Positions 36,450 to 44,810 of a stretch of DNA of 64,000 bases are shown piece after piece. The notes below the pieces were generated by a model. The model searched no databases and was not told the origin of the DNA. It saw only the letters and a program-made list of their open reading frames with translations. The DNA lies in the NCBI GenBank assembly GCA_007859995.1, contig SMSL01000011.1:40041-104040 (forward strand). The letters are read 5' to 3'. Within the stretch, counting starts at the first letter, position 1; each line of letters opens with the position of its first letter. The DNA comes from Candidatus Brocadiaceae bacterium S225. GTDB lineage: Bacteria; Planctomycetota; Brocadiia; Brocadiales; Scalinduaceae. Made by a program: the position numbers and the translations under genes.

Positions 36450-37676
36450 CTACTCAGACATACCGGAACTTCTACTGAGAGACATAAAATATTTCTTAAC
36501 ATACTCTCTTAATAAAGGCTGAACACTATTTTTGCTGATCATTTCATCAATATGGCTCATGTCTCCATCAAATGAGTGTTGCACAAGCATTGATCTTTTA
36601 ACTGTGTCTCTATTAACTGAAGAAGAACCGATTCCGGCACTTCCATTATCATTTGCTGCTGTAATATTATTAACACGAGAAGAGCCACTCTCATCATCTT
36701 TTTTGCTTAGTCTATTTTTTGCATTGGTAACATCTGCTTCCGTTAAAGTGGAACCAGTAGCTTTCGACTTTATAGACAACTCACCTATGTCGCGTTTCTT
36801 CACTCTATCACTATCTGCCTTATCGGCAGGATTTTTCAATATTTTCGTTTCTGCATGAAAAGTTATATCTCTTTTCATTTTATTGGTTTGGCTGTGTTCT
36901 ATAAGATCTTCTCCTTTTTGCTGACTCTCTTTTGTTATCGTTTTATTTTCTGCCGGGTTTAATTTTGATTGTATTTGATCATTTTCCTGTATTTTCAATT
37001 TGGTCAGTCCCGCAAAATCTCCGGCACTCGTTTTAAATATCTTCCTGGTTCTATTTGCATTTCTTCTTATCTTAACATCTTTTTTTTTGGCTGTTGGATC
37101 AAGAGTGTTTTTAAACGGATTCTTAACAACCTGATAGTTGACATCCTCTTCTTTGACCTTGTCCAATCCCGTGACAAATATTCTTTCACTATTAAATAAG
37201 CCTTTGCCGGCAAACAAGAGAAAGATAAGGAACAGGATGAATGGTATAATCTTGGCTTCAAATGGCCATCTAAACTTTATAACAGATGCCATGTCAATTG
37301 ATTTGAGAAAATGATAAGTGTCTTTCCGCTGGAGATTAATCACATCATCTCTCTTTTCCAGATTTTCAAAAAACGTCTCCAGTCTTTGCTGCAATTTCAG
37401 TTGATTGTCCAGAAATCTTATTACTTCCATTAATCTGACTGGCCTAAAACAACAGTATAGAAAAGGAGCAGATAAAACCGTTATTAGAAGATACAACCAG
37501 ACATCCATTCTGAATAGACTATCATGAAAAAAAGTCTGCCATAATAATACCAGTAACACTGCAAGAACCAGATAAAAAAGCCCCTTCAGCTCGTATCTCA
37601 AAATCCTGTATCCATTCATATAAAACCTGGATGTCTTTGTCTTCTTTAAGACTTGAGATGAATAATCCATACGCAA
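36450..37676 (-). CDS. Membrane protein with long polar tail, unknown
   Basis: A 408-residue protein I do not recognise with certainty; the N-terminal layout recalls the DUF4175-type proteins found beside MoxR/VWA genes. Two helices at about 28-50 and 58-75 are followed by a helical cytoplasmic segment, a third helix (FIPFILFLIFLLFAG, about 147-162) and then some 200 residues that are very rich in Lys, Ser, Asn and Asp and look disordered. A short ordered end (SHIDEMISKNSVQPLLREYVKKYF) closes it. It starts nine bases after the preceding permease-like gene. A scaffold role in the complex is a guess. Confidence 0.72.
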   Translation of the reverse strand: MRMDYSSQVLKKTKTSRFYMNGYRILRYELKGLFYLVLAVLLVLLWQTFFHDSLFRMDVWLYLLITVLSAPFLYCCFRPVRLMEVIRFLDNQLKLQQRLETFFENLEKRDDVINLQRKDTYHFLKSIDMASVIKFRWPFEAKIIPFILFLIFLLFAGKGLFNSERIFVTGLDKVKEEDVNYQVVKNPFKNTLDPTAKKKDVKIRRNANRTRKIFKTSAGDFAGLTKLKIQENDQIQSKLNPAENKTITKESQQKGEDLIEHSQTNKMKRDITFHAETKILKNPADKADSDRVKKRDIGELSIKSKATGSTLTEADVTNAKNRLSKKDDESGSSRVNNITAANDNGSAGIGSSSVNRDTVKRSMLVQHSFDGDMSHIDEMISKNSVQPLLREYVKKYFMSLSRSSGMSE

Positions 37677-37685
37677 ACAACTCCT

Positions 37686-38459
37686 TTACCTTATAAAGGA
37701 TCTTGCCTTCTTGATACTTAAAAAAATAAATATAACTGATAACGTCAGATAAGTAAACAAATAAGAGAGATATGATAGGCGAAAAATGCCAGATGGATTT
37801 GCATCAGAAATCAACATGATAATTTTATAAAATGGCCTAAGAAGAATTAAAAAGAGTAAATGATAATTAATTAGCTGGTCATTAAAGATTGAAGTAGCGG
37901 TAAGCGCAATAAATAGATATCCCAGTCCCAGAAACAAGATAATGAAATATGAAACAATCATGGCAGATAAAGAATTTTTCAAATAAAAGTTAAAGAAAAT
38001 GGTTAATGAAATAACAAAAATGTATAGAAAAATTATTTGAGTATAAATCAACCATAATTCACGAAAATCTATCCCGTATAGTGACTGTGCGTGGACTAAA
38101 ATCGGCAAAGAGATAAACATACAGAATAAAATTAATATCATACAGACACTGCAAAAAAGAGTAATAGCACGTAATAAATCGATAAATGAATTTGATACTA
38201 CACCTTGTTTTAATTGGTCCTCCAGTTGTGAAAAGCATCTGCAGACACATAATGGAATACTGATCAATACAATAAAAAACTGGCATATAATAATCTTTAG
38301 AAACAGATTATCACACAACAATAGTTCCTGAATATCTGTTCCGTAATGCAGATTAGATATTAAGAGGCCATAATACGTGAAAATAAAAACAGTATAAAAC
38401 AGAATAAACCCAAACTGTAATCTCGATCGCAGTAGATATGTTAAATGGTTGTCTAACAT
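37686..38459 (-). CDS. Polytopic membrane protein, ABC-2 permease-like
   Basis: A 257-residue, very hydrophobic protein with about six predicted helices and few charged loops. The pattern (helix, cytoplasmic loop with CRCFSQLEDQLKQGVVSNSF, then pairs of helices) resembles permeases of ABC-2 exporters, as does the other such protein at 42439. No ATP-binding cassette gene is present in the operon. The start overlaps the stop of the 607-residue gene by one base (TAATG). Family assignment is tentative; the sequence alone gives no substrate. Confidence 0.65.
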   Translation of the reverse strand: MLDNHLTYLLRSRLQFGFILFYTVFIFTYYGLLISNLHYGTDIQELLLCDNLFLKIIICQFFIVLISIPLCVCRCFSQLEDQLKQGVVSNSFIDLLRAITLFCSVCMILILFCMFISLPILVHAQSLYGIDFRELWLIYTQIIFLYIFVISLTIFFNFYLKNSLSAMIVSYFIILFLGLGYLFIALTATSIFNDQLINYHLLFLILLRPFYKIIMLISDANPSGIFRLSYLSYLFTYLTLSVIFIFLSIKKARSFIR

Positions 38460-40282
38460 TATAGGAAATAAACGAATAATGACGTGTGTGTGGTTATAAA
38501 GTATTTTTCGTTCAAGCTGTAACTCAATACAGGTTCATTACTCCATCCTAAAAGAACAGGATAGCGATTCTTGATAACCGATTTAAATAAATCGCCTTTA
38601 ATTAAATCATAAAATTGCTTTTCTTGTCTGGATAATGTTTTTTCATTCATGGCACCTTTATGTTGTTCACAGTTTAAATCAATTGTTTCTTGAGCTTCAA
38701 GGTCCGGCAACTCGTAATACGAGTCTTCGGTCACGATCATACAATGATGAAAATTACACTGTGACGTGTTTGATATAGACCCTGTTATAGAATTTGCGTG
38801 CCATGACATGTCGGCATCGATAAATGCATCACAATCTAGAAAGCCTCTGAAGAAAAATGCCCTGTTTCCAAGGGGATTAAGTCTTATGTCTTTTAAAGCA
38901 GTATATTCTGTTTGAGAAAGTGTGTACGGATTAACACCCCTCATATCTCCAATCAGATTTTCGGACTCTATGACAAAATAAGGGTTTCTTAATCCAAGTT
39001 CCAGCTTCTTCTGTTTTTGCGCTGAAATGATACAGAATGTTTTGGAAATAATTCTTTCCTTATATTGGTCAGAGCCTATCAGTAAAGAAAAATTATCAAT
39101 TTTCACGTTATGGCTTCTGAACAGGAATAGTACTGTACCGAAGAGTGCTGAAAAAAAAATTGGAAAAAAGATCAGAGTTATCAAGTTAAATACAAAAGAG
39201 TTTTTTCTTCTGAAAACAGCGAAATACAACGCAATCAGACTTCCGCAATAAATAACAGAAAAACAAAAAATATACTTCCAGGATAATAATAGCTTGTCAT
39301 CGCCAACACTGATATTCTCAGAAAGAGGTTGGAACACAGGCAATTTGCTCTTCTGATAAGGTCTGATATTGTGGGCAAAAAGTTCCTTGCGTATACTTTC
39401 GTCTCTTGACAACTCATTCAGCATGGGCTGGTAGAATGGGATTGTAGAGTATATTATCTCTCCCATACCATATTCCGCTTTAACAATTACAGGAGTACCG
39501 TTGACATGCTGAACAATTTTACAATTTTTTTTAAGGGTATCAGCATTAAGGATGAGCCCTGAAGGATTAATATATGATTCTTGTCTATCATCATATTCTG
39601 AATTTACTTCTGGTGTTGTAATCGTTTTAAATACATCAACAGGCAATAAATCCTCATAAAAGTCTGCGTCCAGCGGGTAAGGATAATGTCCGTAAAGAAG
39701 CAATTTCCCTCCTGAAAATAGCCAATGTTTAAATGCTGTTTTTTGAGTAGGTGATAGTAATGCCGGGTTAAGGTTATCAATAATCATGATATCGAGTGCA
39801 TCATAGCCCGGCCACTCTCCAGGTAGATCCTCCGGAGTAAAGTTTATTATACGGACTGGAGATTTCCTCTCTTTCAGAAAAGGATAACTATGTGCCGGAT
39901 TACTGCCTCTTAAAATCCCGACAAATATCATATTTTGATCTAATTCCGCTATTTTAGAAACATGATCTAATATTAATGATTTATTGGAATGCAGATATAT
40001 TTTTACTTCATGTTCCGGCGTGGTTGGATACAGGTAGAAAAAGACTGCTTTTTGTGATTTCGCCGGAAGATCAATTGGTATTTCATACTTCATACCGGAA
40101 AAATCTGTAGACAAAATTCCTTCTACATTTTGACCGTTATTATGTAGTATAACTTTGAGTGGAAACCATTGCTGGGTTCGATAGAATCCTCCAAGGCCGG
40201 ACTCAATATCTATCTTGATAGATGAACAGGCGTCTTTACCACTAAAAAGGCAGGAGGCGATGACAATACATAGAATTCTCAT
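38459..40282 (-). CDS. Exported/membrane protein with GATase-like fold, unknown
   Basis: A 607-residue protein. A signal-type N-terminus (residues 1-17) leads to a beta-sandwich region (about 20-110) and a Rossmann-like part that recalls the glutamine-amidotransferase-like domains of VWA operon proteins (GYDALDIMIIDNLNP, FKHWLFSGGKLLLYG). Two membrane helices follow (about 327-350 and 355-380). A soluble C-terminal part has no motif I know. There is no MIDAS motif, so it is not itself a VWA protein. It lies 18 bases after the toroid gene at 40301 and overlaps the permease-like gene by one base. It probably belongs to the same complex. Confidence 0.7.
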   Translation of the reverse strand: MRILCIVIASCLFSGKDACSSIKIDIESGLGGFYRTQQWFPLKVILHNNGQNVEGILSTDFSGMKYEIPIDLPAKSQKAVFFYLYPTTPEHEVKIYLHSNKSLILDHVSKIAELDQNMIFVGILRGSNPAHSYPFLKERKSPVRIINFTPEDLPGEWPGYDALDIMIIDNLNPALLSPTQKTAFKHWLFSGGKLLLYGHYPYPLDADFYEDLLPVDVFKTITTPEVNSEYDDRQESYINPSGLILNADTLKKNCKIVQHVNGTPVIVKAEYGMGEIIYSTIPFYQPMLNELSRDESIRKELFAHNIRPYQKSKLPVFQPLSENISVGDDKLLLSWKYIFCFSVIYCGSLIALYFAVFRRKNSFVFNLITLIFFPIFFSALFGTVLFLFRSHNVKIDNFSLLIGSDQYKERIISKTFCIISAQKQKKLELGLRNPYFVIESENLIGDMRGVNPYTLSQTEYTALKDIRLNPLGNRAFFFRGFLDCDAFIDADMSWHANSITGSISNTSQCNFHHCMIVTEDSYYELPDLEAQETIDLNCEQHKGAMNEKTLSRQEKQFYDLIKGDLFKSVIKNRYPVLLGWSNEPVLSYSLNEKYFITTHTSLFVYFL

Positions 40283-40300
40283 AAGACTTTATTTATAAAT

Positions 40301-41302
40301 TCAGTAGAGGGATGAAAGGGTTAGTATTGCGTAACTGGTCACAAGAGTGCGGTTGCCCTCCCACCACTCCGGACATTCATTGACCCAGAACCCCTCTTTA
40401 TGCTGTAGAACCGACAGCTTATTTGCCAGCTCCTCTCTCCAGTGATGTTCCGTTCCATGAGAATCTGTAATGATATTTTCACCACAACTACTAAGAGCTC
40501 TGGCAAGGGTATAGTAATAGTGGAATAGTCCCTTCTTTTCTACATGAGGATTCTCTTCCAGAGTATAATGTTCACTAATCCACCTGAACGCATCAACAAC
40601 TCTGGGGTCATCTGCTTTAATTTTTGCGTTAAGAAAACACGTTATTCCCGCGCTTGTCATGCTGCCATATGATCGTGTTCCACCAGCCATGCTATACCCG
40701 GGATAATAAATAAAACCTCCATCATTAGCAGACCATGCCTGATCATTTGATTTATTCCTATTTTGGCATCTCTGGATAAAACAGACAGCTCTCTCCCATA
40801 TACTATGATTGTCAGAAAATCCGGAAGACTTCAGAGCCTGAAGTGTATAATCAAGATTGTCCAGATCAGGCGTTCTGTCACTGCCATATCGGATTCCTCC
40901 ATATAATTTATTCTCTGTTGGATAGCCTGTTGATTCATCACACTGCAACCGGATAAGGAAATATTGGGCATTCTCTATAATGGATTTGAACTTTGGATTT
41001 CCTGACTGGCTTAGTGAAAGAATACAAACGGCAGTGTTGAGACTTGGTGAATCTACAGTATAGATCCCCCCATCAGGCATTGATAAATCAGCGATATAAT
41101 CCAATGCTTTATTGACTGATGCTTCCCATTTCAGGTCGACATGTTTTACCAGACTTCTCAGAAAAACAGAAACTGCCAGAGCCGTGACCCCCGGATGATT
41201 TCCCCACGAACCGTTCGTTTTTTGCTCTTTGAAGAGATATCTCAACCCTTTGTCAACACAGCTTTCTATTTTCTTCTTTAACAGAGGGCTTAATCCACGC
41301 AT
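40301..41302 (-). CDS. Alpha/alpha-toroid protein, no signal peptide (tandem copy 1)
   Basis: A 333-residue protein made of prenyltransferase/squalene-oxidase-type repeats (GSWGNHPGVTALAVSVFL, DLDNLDYTLQALKSSG, GSMTSAGITCFLNA, GLFHYYYTLARAL). It lacks the DXDD acid motif of hopene cyclases and the zinc ligands of protein prenyltransferases, so a binding role is likelier than catalysis. Unlike its neighbour at 41333, of which it is a full-length paralogue, it begins directly with the toroid and has no signal peptide. No ribosome binding site is evident before its ATG. Either it is cytoplasmic, or the 5' end was lost in duplication. Confidence 0.85.
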   Translation of the reverse strand: MRGLSPLLKKKIESCVDKGLRYLFKEQKTNGSWGNHPGVTALAVSVFLRSLVKHVDLKWEASVNKALDYIADLSMPDGGIYTVDSPSLNTAVCILSLSQSGNPKFKSIIENAQYFLIRLQCDESTGYPTENKLYGGIRYGSDRTPDLDNLDYTLQALKSSGFSDNHSIWERAVCFIQRCQNRNKSNDQAWSANDGGFIYYPGYSMAGGTRSYGSMTSAGITCFLNAKIKADDPRVVDAFRWISEHYTLEENPHVEKKGLFHYYYTLARALSSCGENIITDSHGTEHHWREELANKLSVLQHKEGFWVNECPEWWEGNRTLVTSYAILTLSSLY

Positions 41303-41332
41303 GATATGCTTAAATTTTTATCAATTTACAAA

Positions 41333-42412
41333 CTAATAAAGATAAGACAGTGCTAAGATTGCGTGACTTGTTACGAGAATCTTATTGCCTTCCCACCACC
41401 TTTTATTCTCATTAACCCAGTAACCTTCCTTGCGTTGTAAATTAAGAAGTTTATCCGCCAATTCATCCTGCCATACATGAGGAATACCTTGAGAGTCGTT
41501 GATTACCGACTGGCCATAATAATGAAGCGCCTTCGCTAGAGTGTGATAATAATAATAAAGCCCCTGTTTACCCATATTAGGGTTCTCTGTCAGTGTGTAA
41601 TGTTTTTCGATCCATTTGAAAGCGTCTTCAATTCTTGGATCACCTTTTTTTACATTGGCATAGAAAAAACTTGTTATCCCAGTATTGGTCATACTTCCGT
41701 AAGACTCAGTGGAGCCTGCTTTACTGTCTCCAGGTGAATAGACAAACCCTCCATCATTTGCAGCCCATGCCTGGTCATTTGACTCACTTCTATTCTGACA
41801 TCTCTGGATAAATTGGGTCGCATTCTCCCAGACCTTACTATCCTCTGATAATCCTGAGGATTTCAGCGCTTCCAGGGCAAACCCCAGGTTCGCAAGATCC
41901 GGTCTTTCATCACTCCCATAACCAATACCACCATAAAACTTGTCCTCTTTGTTATAACCAACAGATTCAGTGCATTGTAATTGAACAAGAAAATCCTGGG
42001 CCTTCTCAATGATGGGTTTGTATTCAGGATTGCCTGTGAGGCTAAACGCTCCGAGGCAAAGAGAAGTGTTATAGTTTGGCAGTGAGTCTAAGAAAATGCT
42101 ACCGTCCGGTTTAGCAAGACCAGAAAGATATTGAAGAGCCTTACGGATAAACGGACCATCTTCTTCTGTATATTTTCTTGGGCTTTTCATAAAAGCTGAT
42201 ACTGCGAGTGCGGTTAGGCCAGGATGATTATCCCATGAACCATCAGGCTTTTGTACACTACGCAGAAACTTCAGACCTCTGTCAACACTATCTTTTATTT
42301 CATTTTTTAATGATGGGCTCAGTTCATGTTTGGTTTCTTCAGCATACACGAATGAGTTATGCAGACAAACTGCGGCAATGAAAATCACAAAACAAACCAT
42401 TTTTTTAAACAT
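41333..42412 (-). CDS. Secreted alpha/alpha-toroid protein (tandem copy 2)
   Basis: A 359-residue exported protein. The signal peptide is residues 1-24 (cleavage after VYA). The rest aligns along its length with the protein at 40301 (GSWDNHPGLTALAVSAFM, DLANLGFALEALKSSG, GSMTNTGITSFFYA, GLYYYYHTLAKAL). Terpene-cyclase-like repeats are present but no catalytic acid motif is seen. An AGGAGA site supports the start. It lies 26 bases after the ABC-2-like gene at 42439 and 30 bases before its paralogue. With the toroid proteins at 14351 and 19530 it makes four of this fold in the window. Confidence 0.86.
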   Translation of the reverse strand: MFKKMVCFVIFIAAVCLHNSFVYAEETKHELSPSLKNEIKDSVDRGLKFLRSVQKPDGSWDNHPGLTALAVSAFMKSPRKYTEEDGPFIRKALQYLSGLAKPDGSIFLDSLPNYNTSLCLGAFSLTGNPEYKPIIEKAQDFLVQLQCTESVGYNKEDKFYGGIGYGSDERPDLANLGFALEALKSSGLSEDSKVWENATQFIQRCQNRSESNDQAWAANDGGFVYSPGDSKAGSTESYGSMTNTGITSFFYANVKKGDPRIEDAFKWIEKHYTLTENPNMGKQGLYYYYHTLAKALHYYGQSVINDSQGIPHVWQDELADKLLNLQRKEGYWVNENKRWWEGNKILVTSHAILALSYLY

Positions 42413-42438
42413 ATCCTAATTCTCTCCTATTCTGATAT

Positions 42439-43275
42439 TTAAAAGGTTAAGACAACTTCCTGCTTTTTAATTTTTTTATAATAATTACTTAATAAGAAAG
42501 TCCCCGCAAAAAAGAGAATGAACAGCGCAAGATAAGATAATACATGGATGCTCCAGTGTGGATAACTAAATCTAAACAACCCTATTTGAGAAGATTCGTA
42601 AAAAATTCCCCATCTAAGAAGATCAAATTTCAAAATGGATGCTATTGCCATCATTGGATTAATATTCAGAGTCAGATTGATAATACACGTAGGATCACTA
42701 ACCAGATCTAATAATGGTGAGATAAAAAATACGCATCCAAAAATTCCAATTATAGTAATATAGACCGCTGCAATCGAGAAAGAGACATTTCTGGAAGAAA
42801 ATATCAAAAAAGAGGTGAAAGCGGCAATAAATAAAGAAAGTATAAAGATTACCAACAACATCATTAAATAACCCTGGAAAGAAAAAAAGGTATTCTTGTA
42901 TATTGAAAACAGAGAAATTATATGAAATATACTGAGCAGGATGAATGATTTAAGAATTATTTCAAAAAGGAACTGGTTGCTGAATGAGGTATCAGAGTGG
43001 ACAGTGGTTGCATGAGTTTTTGTGATTTTTGCATCTATTGCGGCAAATTGTTTAAGCGCGAAAATAGGAGAAAACAGGACAATGAATAGTAATTCTGCCG
43101 TGTACAGCAAGTATAGTAATATTTTTTCAGGTTTAAAGGAATCAGCCTTTATGGTTTCGTAGTATTGATAAATCACTCCCGTTAACATGACATAAGACAA
43201 AACACAAAGTAGATAAATTACCATGGCTTCATAAAAAAGCTTACGCTTACGCATTGCTGGAATGGGAATCGACAT
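42439..43275 (-). CDS. Polytopic membrane protein, ABC-2 permease-like
   Basis: A 278-residue protein with about six helices. The layout matches ABC-2-type permeases: first helix after a basic N-terminus, then LFSPIFALKQFAAI as the cytoplasmic elbow, then four more helices with a larger external loop before the last. The first 29 bases overlap the inositol-3-phosphate synthase gene; the internal Met at 43254 would shorten the overlap to eight bases. No ATPase gene is in the operon. It may be an exporter subunit that uses an ATPase encoded elsewhere, or a membrane anchor. The substrate is unknown. Confidence 0.72.
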   Translation of the reverse strand: MSIPIPAMRKRKLFYEAMVIYLLCVLSYVMLTGVIYQYYETIKADSFKPEKILLYLLYTAELLFIVLFSPIFALKQFAAIDAKITKTHATTVHSDTSFSNQFLFEIILKSFILLSIFHIISLFSIYKNTFFSFQGYLMMLLVIFILSLFIAAFTSFLIFSSRNVSFSIAAVYITIIGIFGCVFFISPLLDLVSDPTCIINLTLNINPMMAIASILKFDLLRWGIFYESSQIGLFRFSYPHWSIHVLSYLALFILFFAGTFLLSNYYKKIKKQEVVLTF

Positions 43276-44452
43276 AATTCATTAATGAATGAAATTGAAA
43301 ATGTAAATCCTGCTCGTCAACACCAATTGGACACTTAAAAAAACATGATAAATGCTTCATTCCACCCTTTTCACCCTTTGTTTTTGCAAAATGTAATAAG
43401 CGAACCAGATCTAACACAATGGGAGCTGCCAACATAGAATCACAACCCTGCCAGGTAAATTGCATAGACATTTTTGTATCCAGAAATCCTTTAAAATGTA
43501 TAAAATCCCAAGCAGTCTTCCAGTCTTTTAAAGAGCTAACATAGTCTATTCCAACGTGTGTATGTGGTGAATTGCTCAGTATTTTGGACAACAAATGATC
43601 TTTGCTCTCAACTTTAGCCTCTCTTGTTTTTTGGTCCCTCAAAATTTCACCATCAAGATTGCCTAGCATATTATATCCCTGCCAGGACATGACCTCTAAA
43701 TTTCTATATTTAAAGACGGGAGCAAGTGCAGACTTGACTAAAGTCTCTCCCGTCTTGCCATCATTTCCCATAAAAGGAACCCCTTTTTTTTCTGCAAATG
43801 CTTGTATTGCCGGCAAAAGAGCCGCATTAGAAGATGTAAAATTAATATACGCGCATCCCAGGTCAATAGCAGCATATGCATATAAAGAGCTTGGTTTTAC
43901 GGATGATTTTTCGTTTGAATCCAGCATTTTTTCAAATTCTGATAAGTCTCTGTGTTTATCACTAATTTCCATTAAAGGTTCTGCTGATGCAAGGTTGACA
44001 ACAACAACATCCGTCAGGGAATTCTCGTCCTTAAAAGTCAGTATATCCATTTTTAAGAATTCAATCGTTTCCCTTATACTAAGATCGTTTGCCCAAAGAT
44101 CATCTTTCGACAAGTACTCGATCGGTTTACTGGAATTAAGAAGAGTGCCTCTCTTTACACGAGAAGTTATTTGATTTAAATCGCCTTTTACCTTAGCCAG
44201 TATTTCGTAACTTGGAACTCCATTGTCTCTATAATACTGAAGCGCTGTATCATTAAGATTATTCTCACGAATATCGTGACCACCAAAAACTAAATTATCC
44301 AGGCTTATAAGATTCAATTGTCTAAAGGGTTCTGTCTCAGTGTTAACACCATGAGGAGGACATAAACCTTTAAGAATCGATATTGTTCCGATTGTTAAGG
44401 CCGTTCCGACACTACCATAAATACCGATTATCCAGATGCCAATCTTGTCCAT
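43247..44452 (-). CDS. Inositol-3-phosphate synthase family
   Basis: A 401-residue NAD-dependent enzyme of the Ino1 family, which isomerises glucose 6-phosphate to inositol 3-phosphate. The dinucleotide-binding motif GIYGSVGT lies at about 10-17, and the family blocks MGNDGKTGETLVKSAL and NMLGNLDGEIL are present. It is somewhat short, as in archaeal and bacterial forms. It is the first gene of the long minus-strand operon and has a promoter with good hexamers 42 bases upstream. The product may serve phosphatidylinositol-type lipids or an inositol-containing metabolite. Linkage to the ebo-like genes and VTT protein is suggestive of envelope lipid work but unproven. Confidence 0.86.
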   Translation of the reverse strand: MDKIGIWIIGIYGSVGTALTIGTISILKGLCPPHGVNTETEPFRQLNLISLDNLVFGGHDIRENNLNDTALQYYRDNGVPSYEILAKVKGDLNQITSRVKRGTLLNSSKPIEYLSKDDLWANDLSIRETIEFLKMDILTFKDENSLTDVVVVNLASAEPLMEISDKHRDLSEFEKMLDSNEKSSVKPSSLYAYAAIDLGCAYINFTSSNAALLPAIQAFAEKKGVPFMGNDGKTGETLVKSALAPVFKYRNLEVMSWQGYNMLGNLDGEILRDQKTREAKVESKDHLLSKILSNSPHTHVGIDYVSSLKDWKTAWDFIHFKGFLDTKMSMQFTWQGCDSMLAAPIVLDLVRLLHFAKTKGEKGGMKHLSCFFKCPIGVDEQDLHFQFHSLMNYVDSHSSNA

Positions 44453-44493
44453 AACGCCCCCTTATATCAATAAAATCCTGTAATATAGAGCTC

Positions 44494-44522
44494 AATCTAA
44501 AAACAATTTATCATATTGTCAA
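44494..44522 (-). promoter_or_regulatory. Sigma-70-type promoter of the inositol synthase/VWA operon
   Basis: On the minus strand TTGACA (44517-44522), a 17-base spacer and TAGATT (44494-44499). The -35 is perfect, the -10 matches four of six. The inferred start site is about 35 bases before the ATG at 44452. Confidence 0.7.
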
Positions 44523-44810
44523 ATCAAATGAATTTCAAATGTTTGTCAAGAAATTGTTATCATTATTTCATTTTTAAGAAACCATAATAAGAACTTTTTA
44601 ACAGTATCATCATGATTAACTTATCGGTTAAATCAACATTCTCTTAAGTTTTTAAATTTTAAACATAATGAAATTTATAAATATGACGATAATTAAAGTC
44701 ATTGACCTCTCTTAAGTTCTAATTTTGTGTATAGAGTCTTTCTGAATACTTTTATGTTAATACTTGCTTTTTTGATAAAATACACTTAAAATTCTGAAAA
44801 TAATTTTAAA
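44523..44810. other. Divergent intergenic region
   Basis: Together with the promoter it makes 358 bases between divergent genes. At 44536-44547 it carries caaatgtttgtc, which is the reverse complement of 12 bases of the near-palindrome seen before both toroid genes. No clear plus-strand promoter for the radical SAM gene was found. Confidence 0.45.

Noticed and set aside
43602..44174. 190-codon plus-strand frame opposite inositol-3-phosphate synthase
   Set aside because: Antisense shadow with no ribosome binding site; the synthase motifs are on the other strand.
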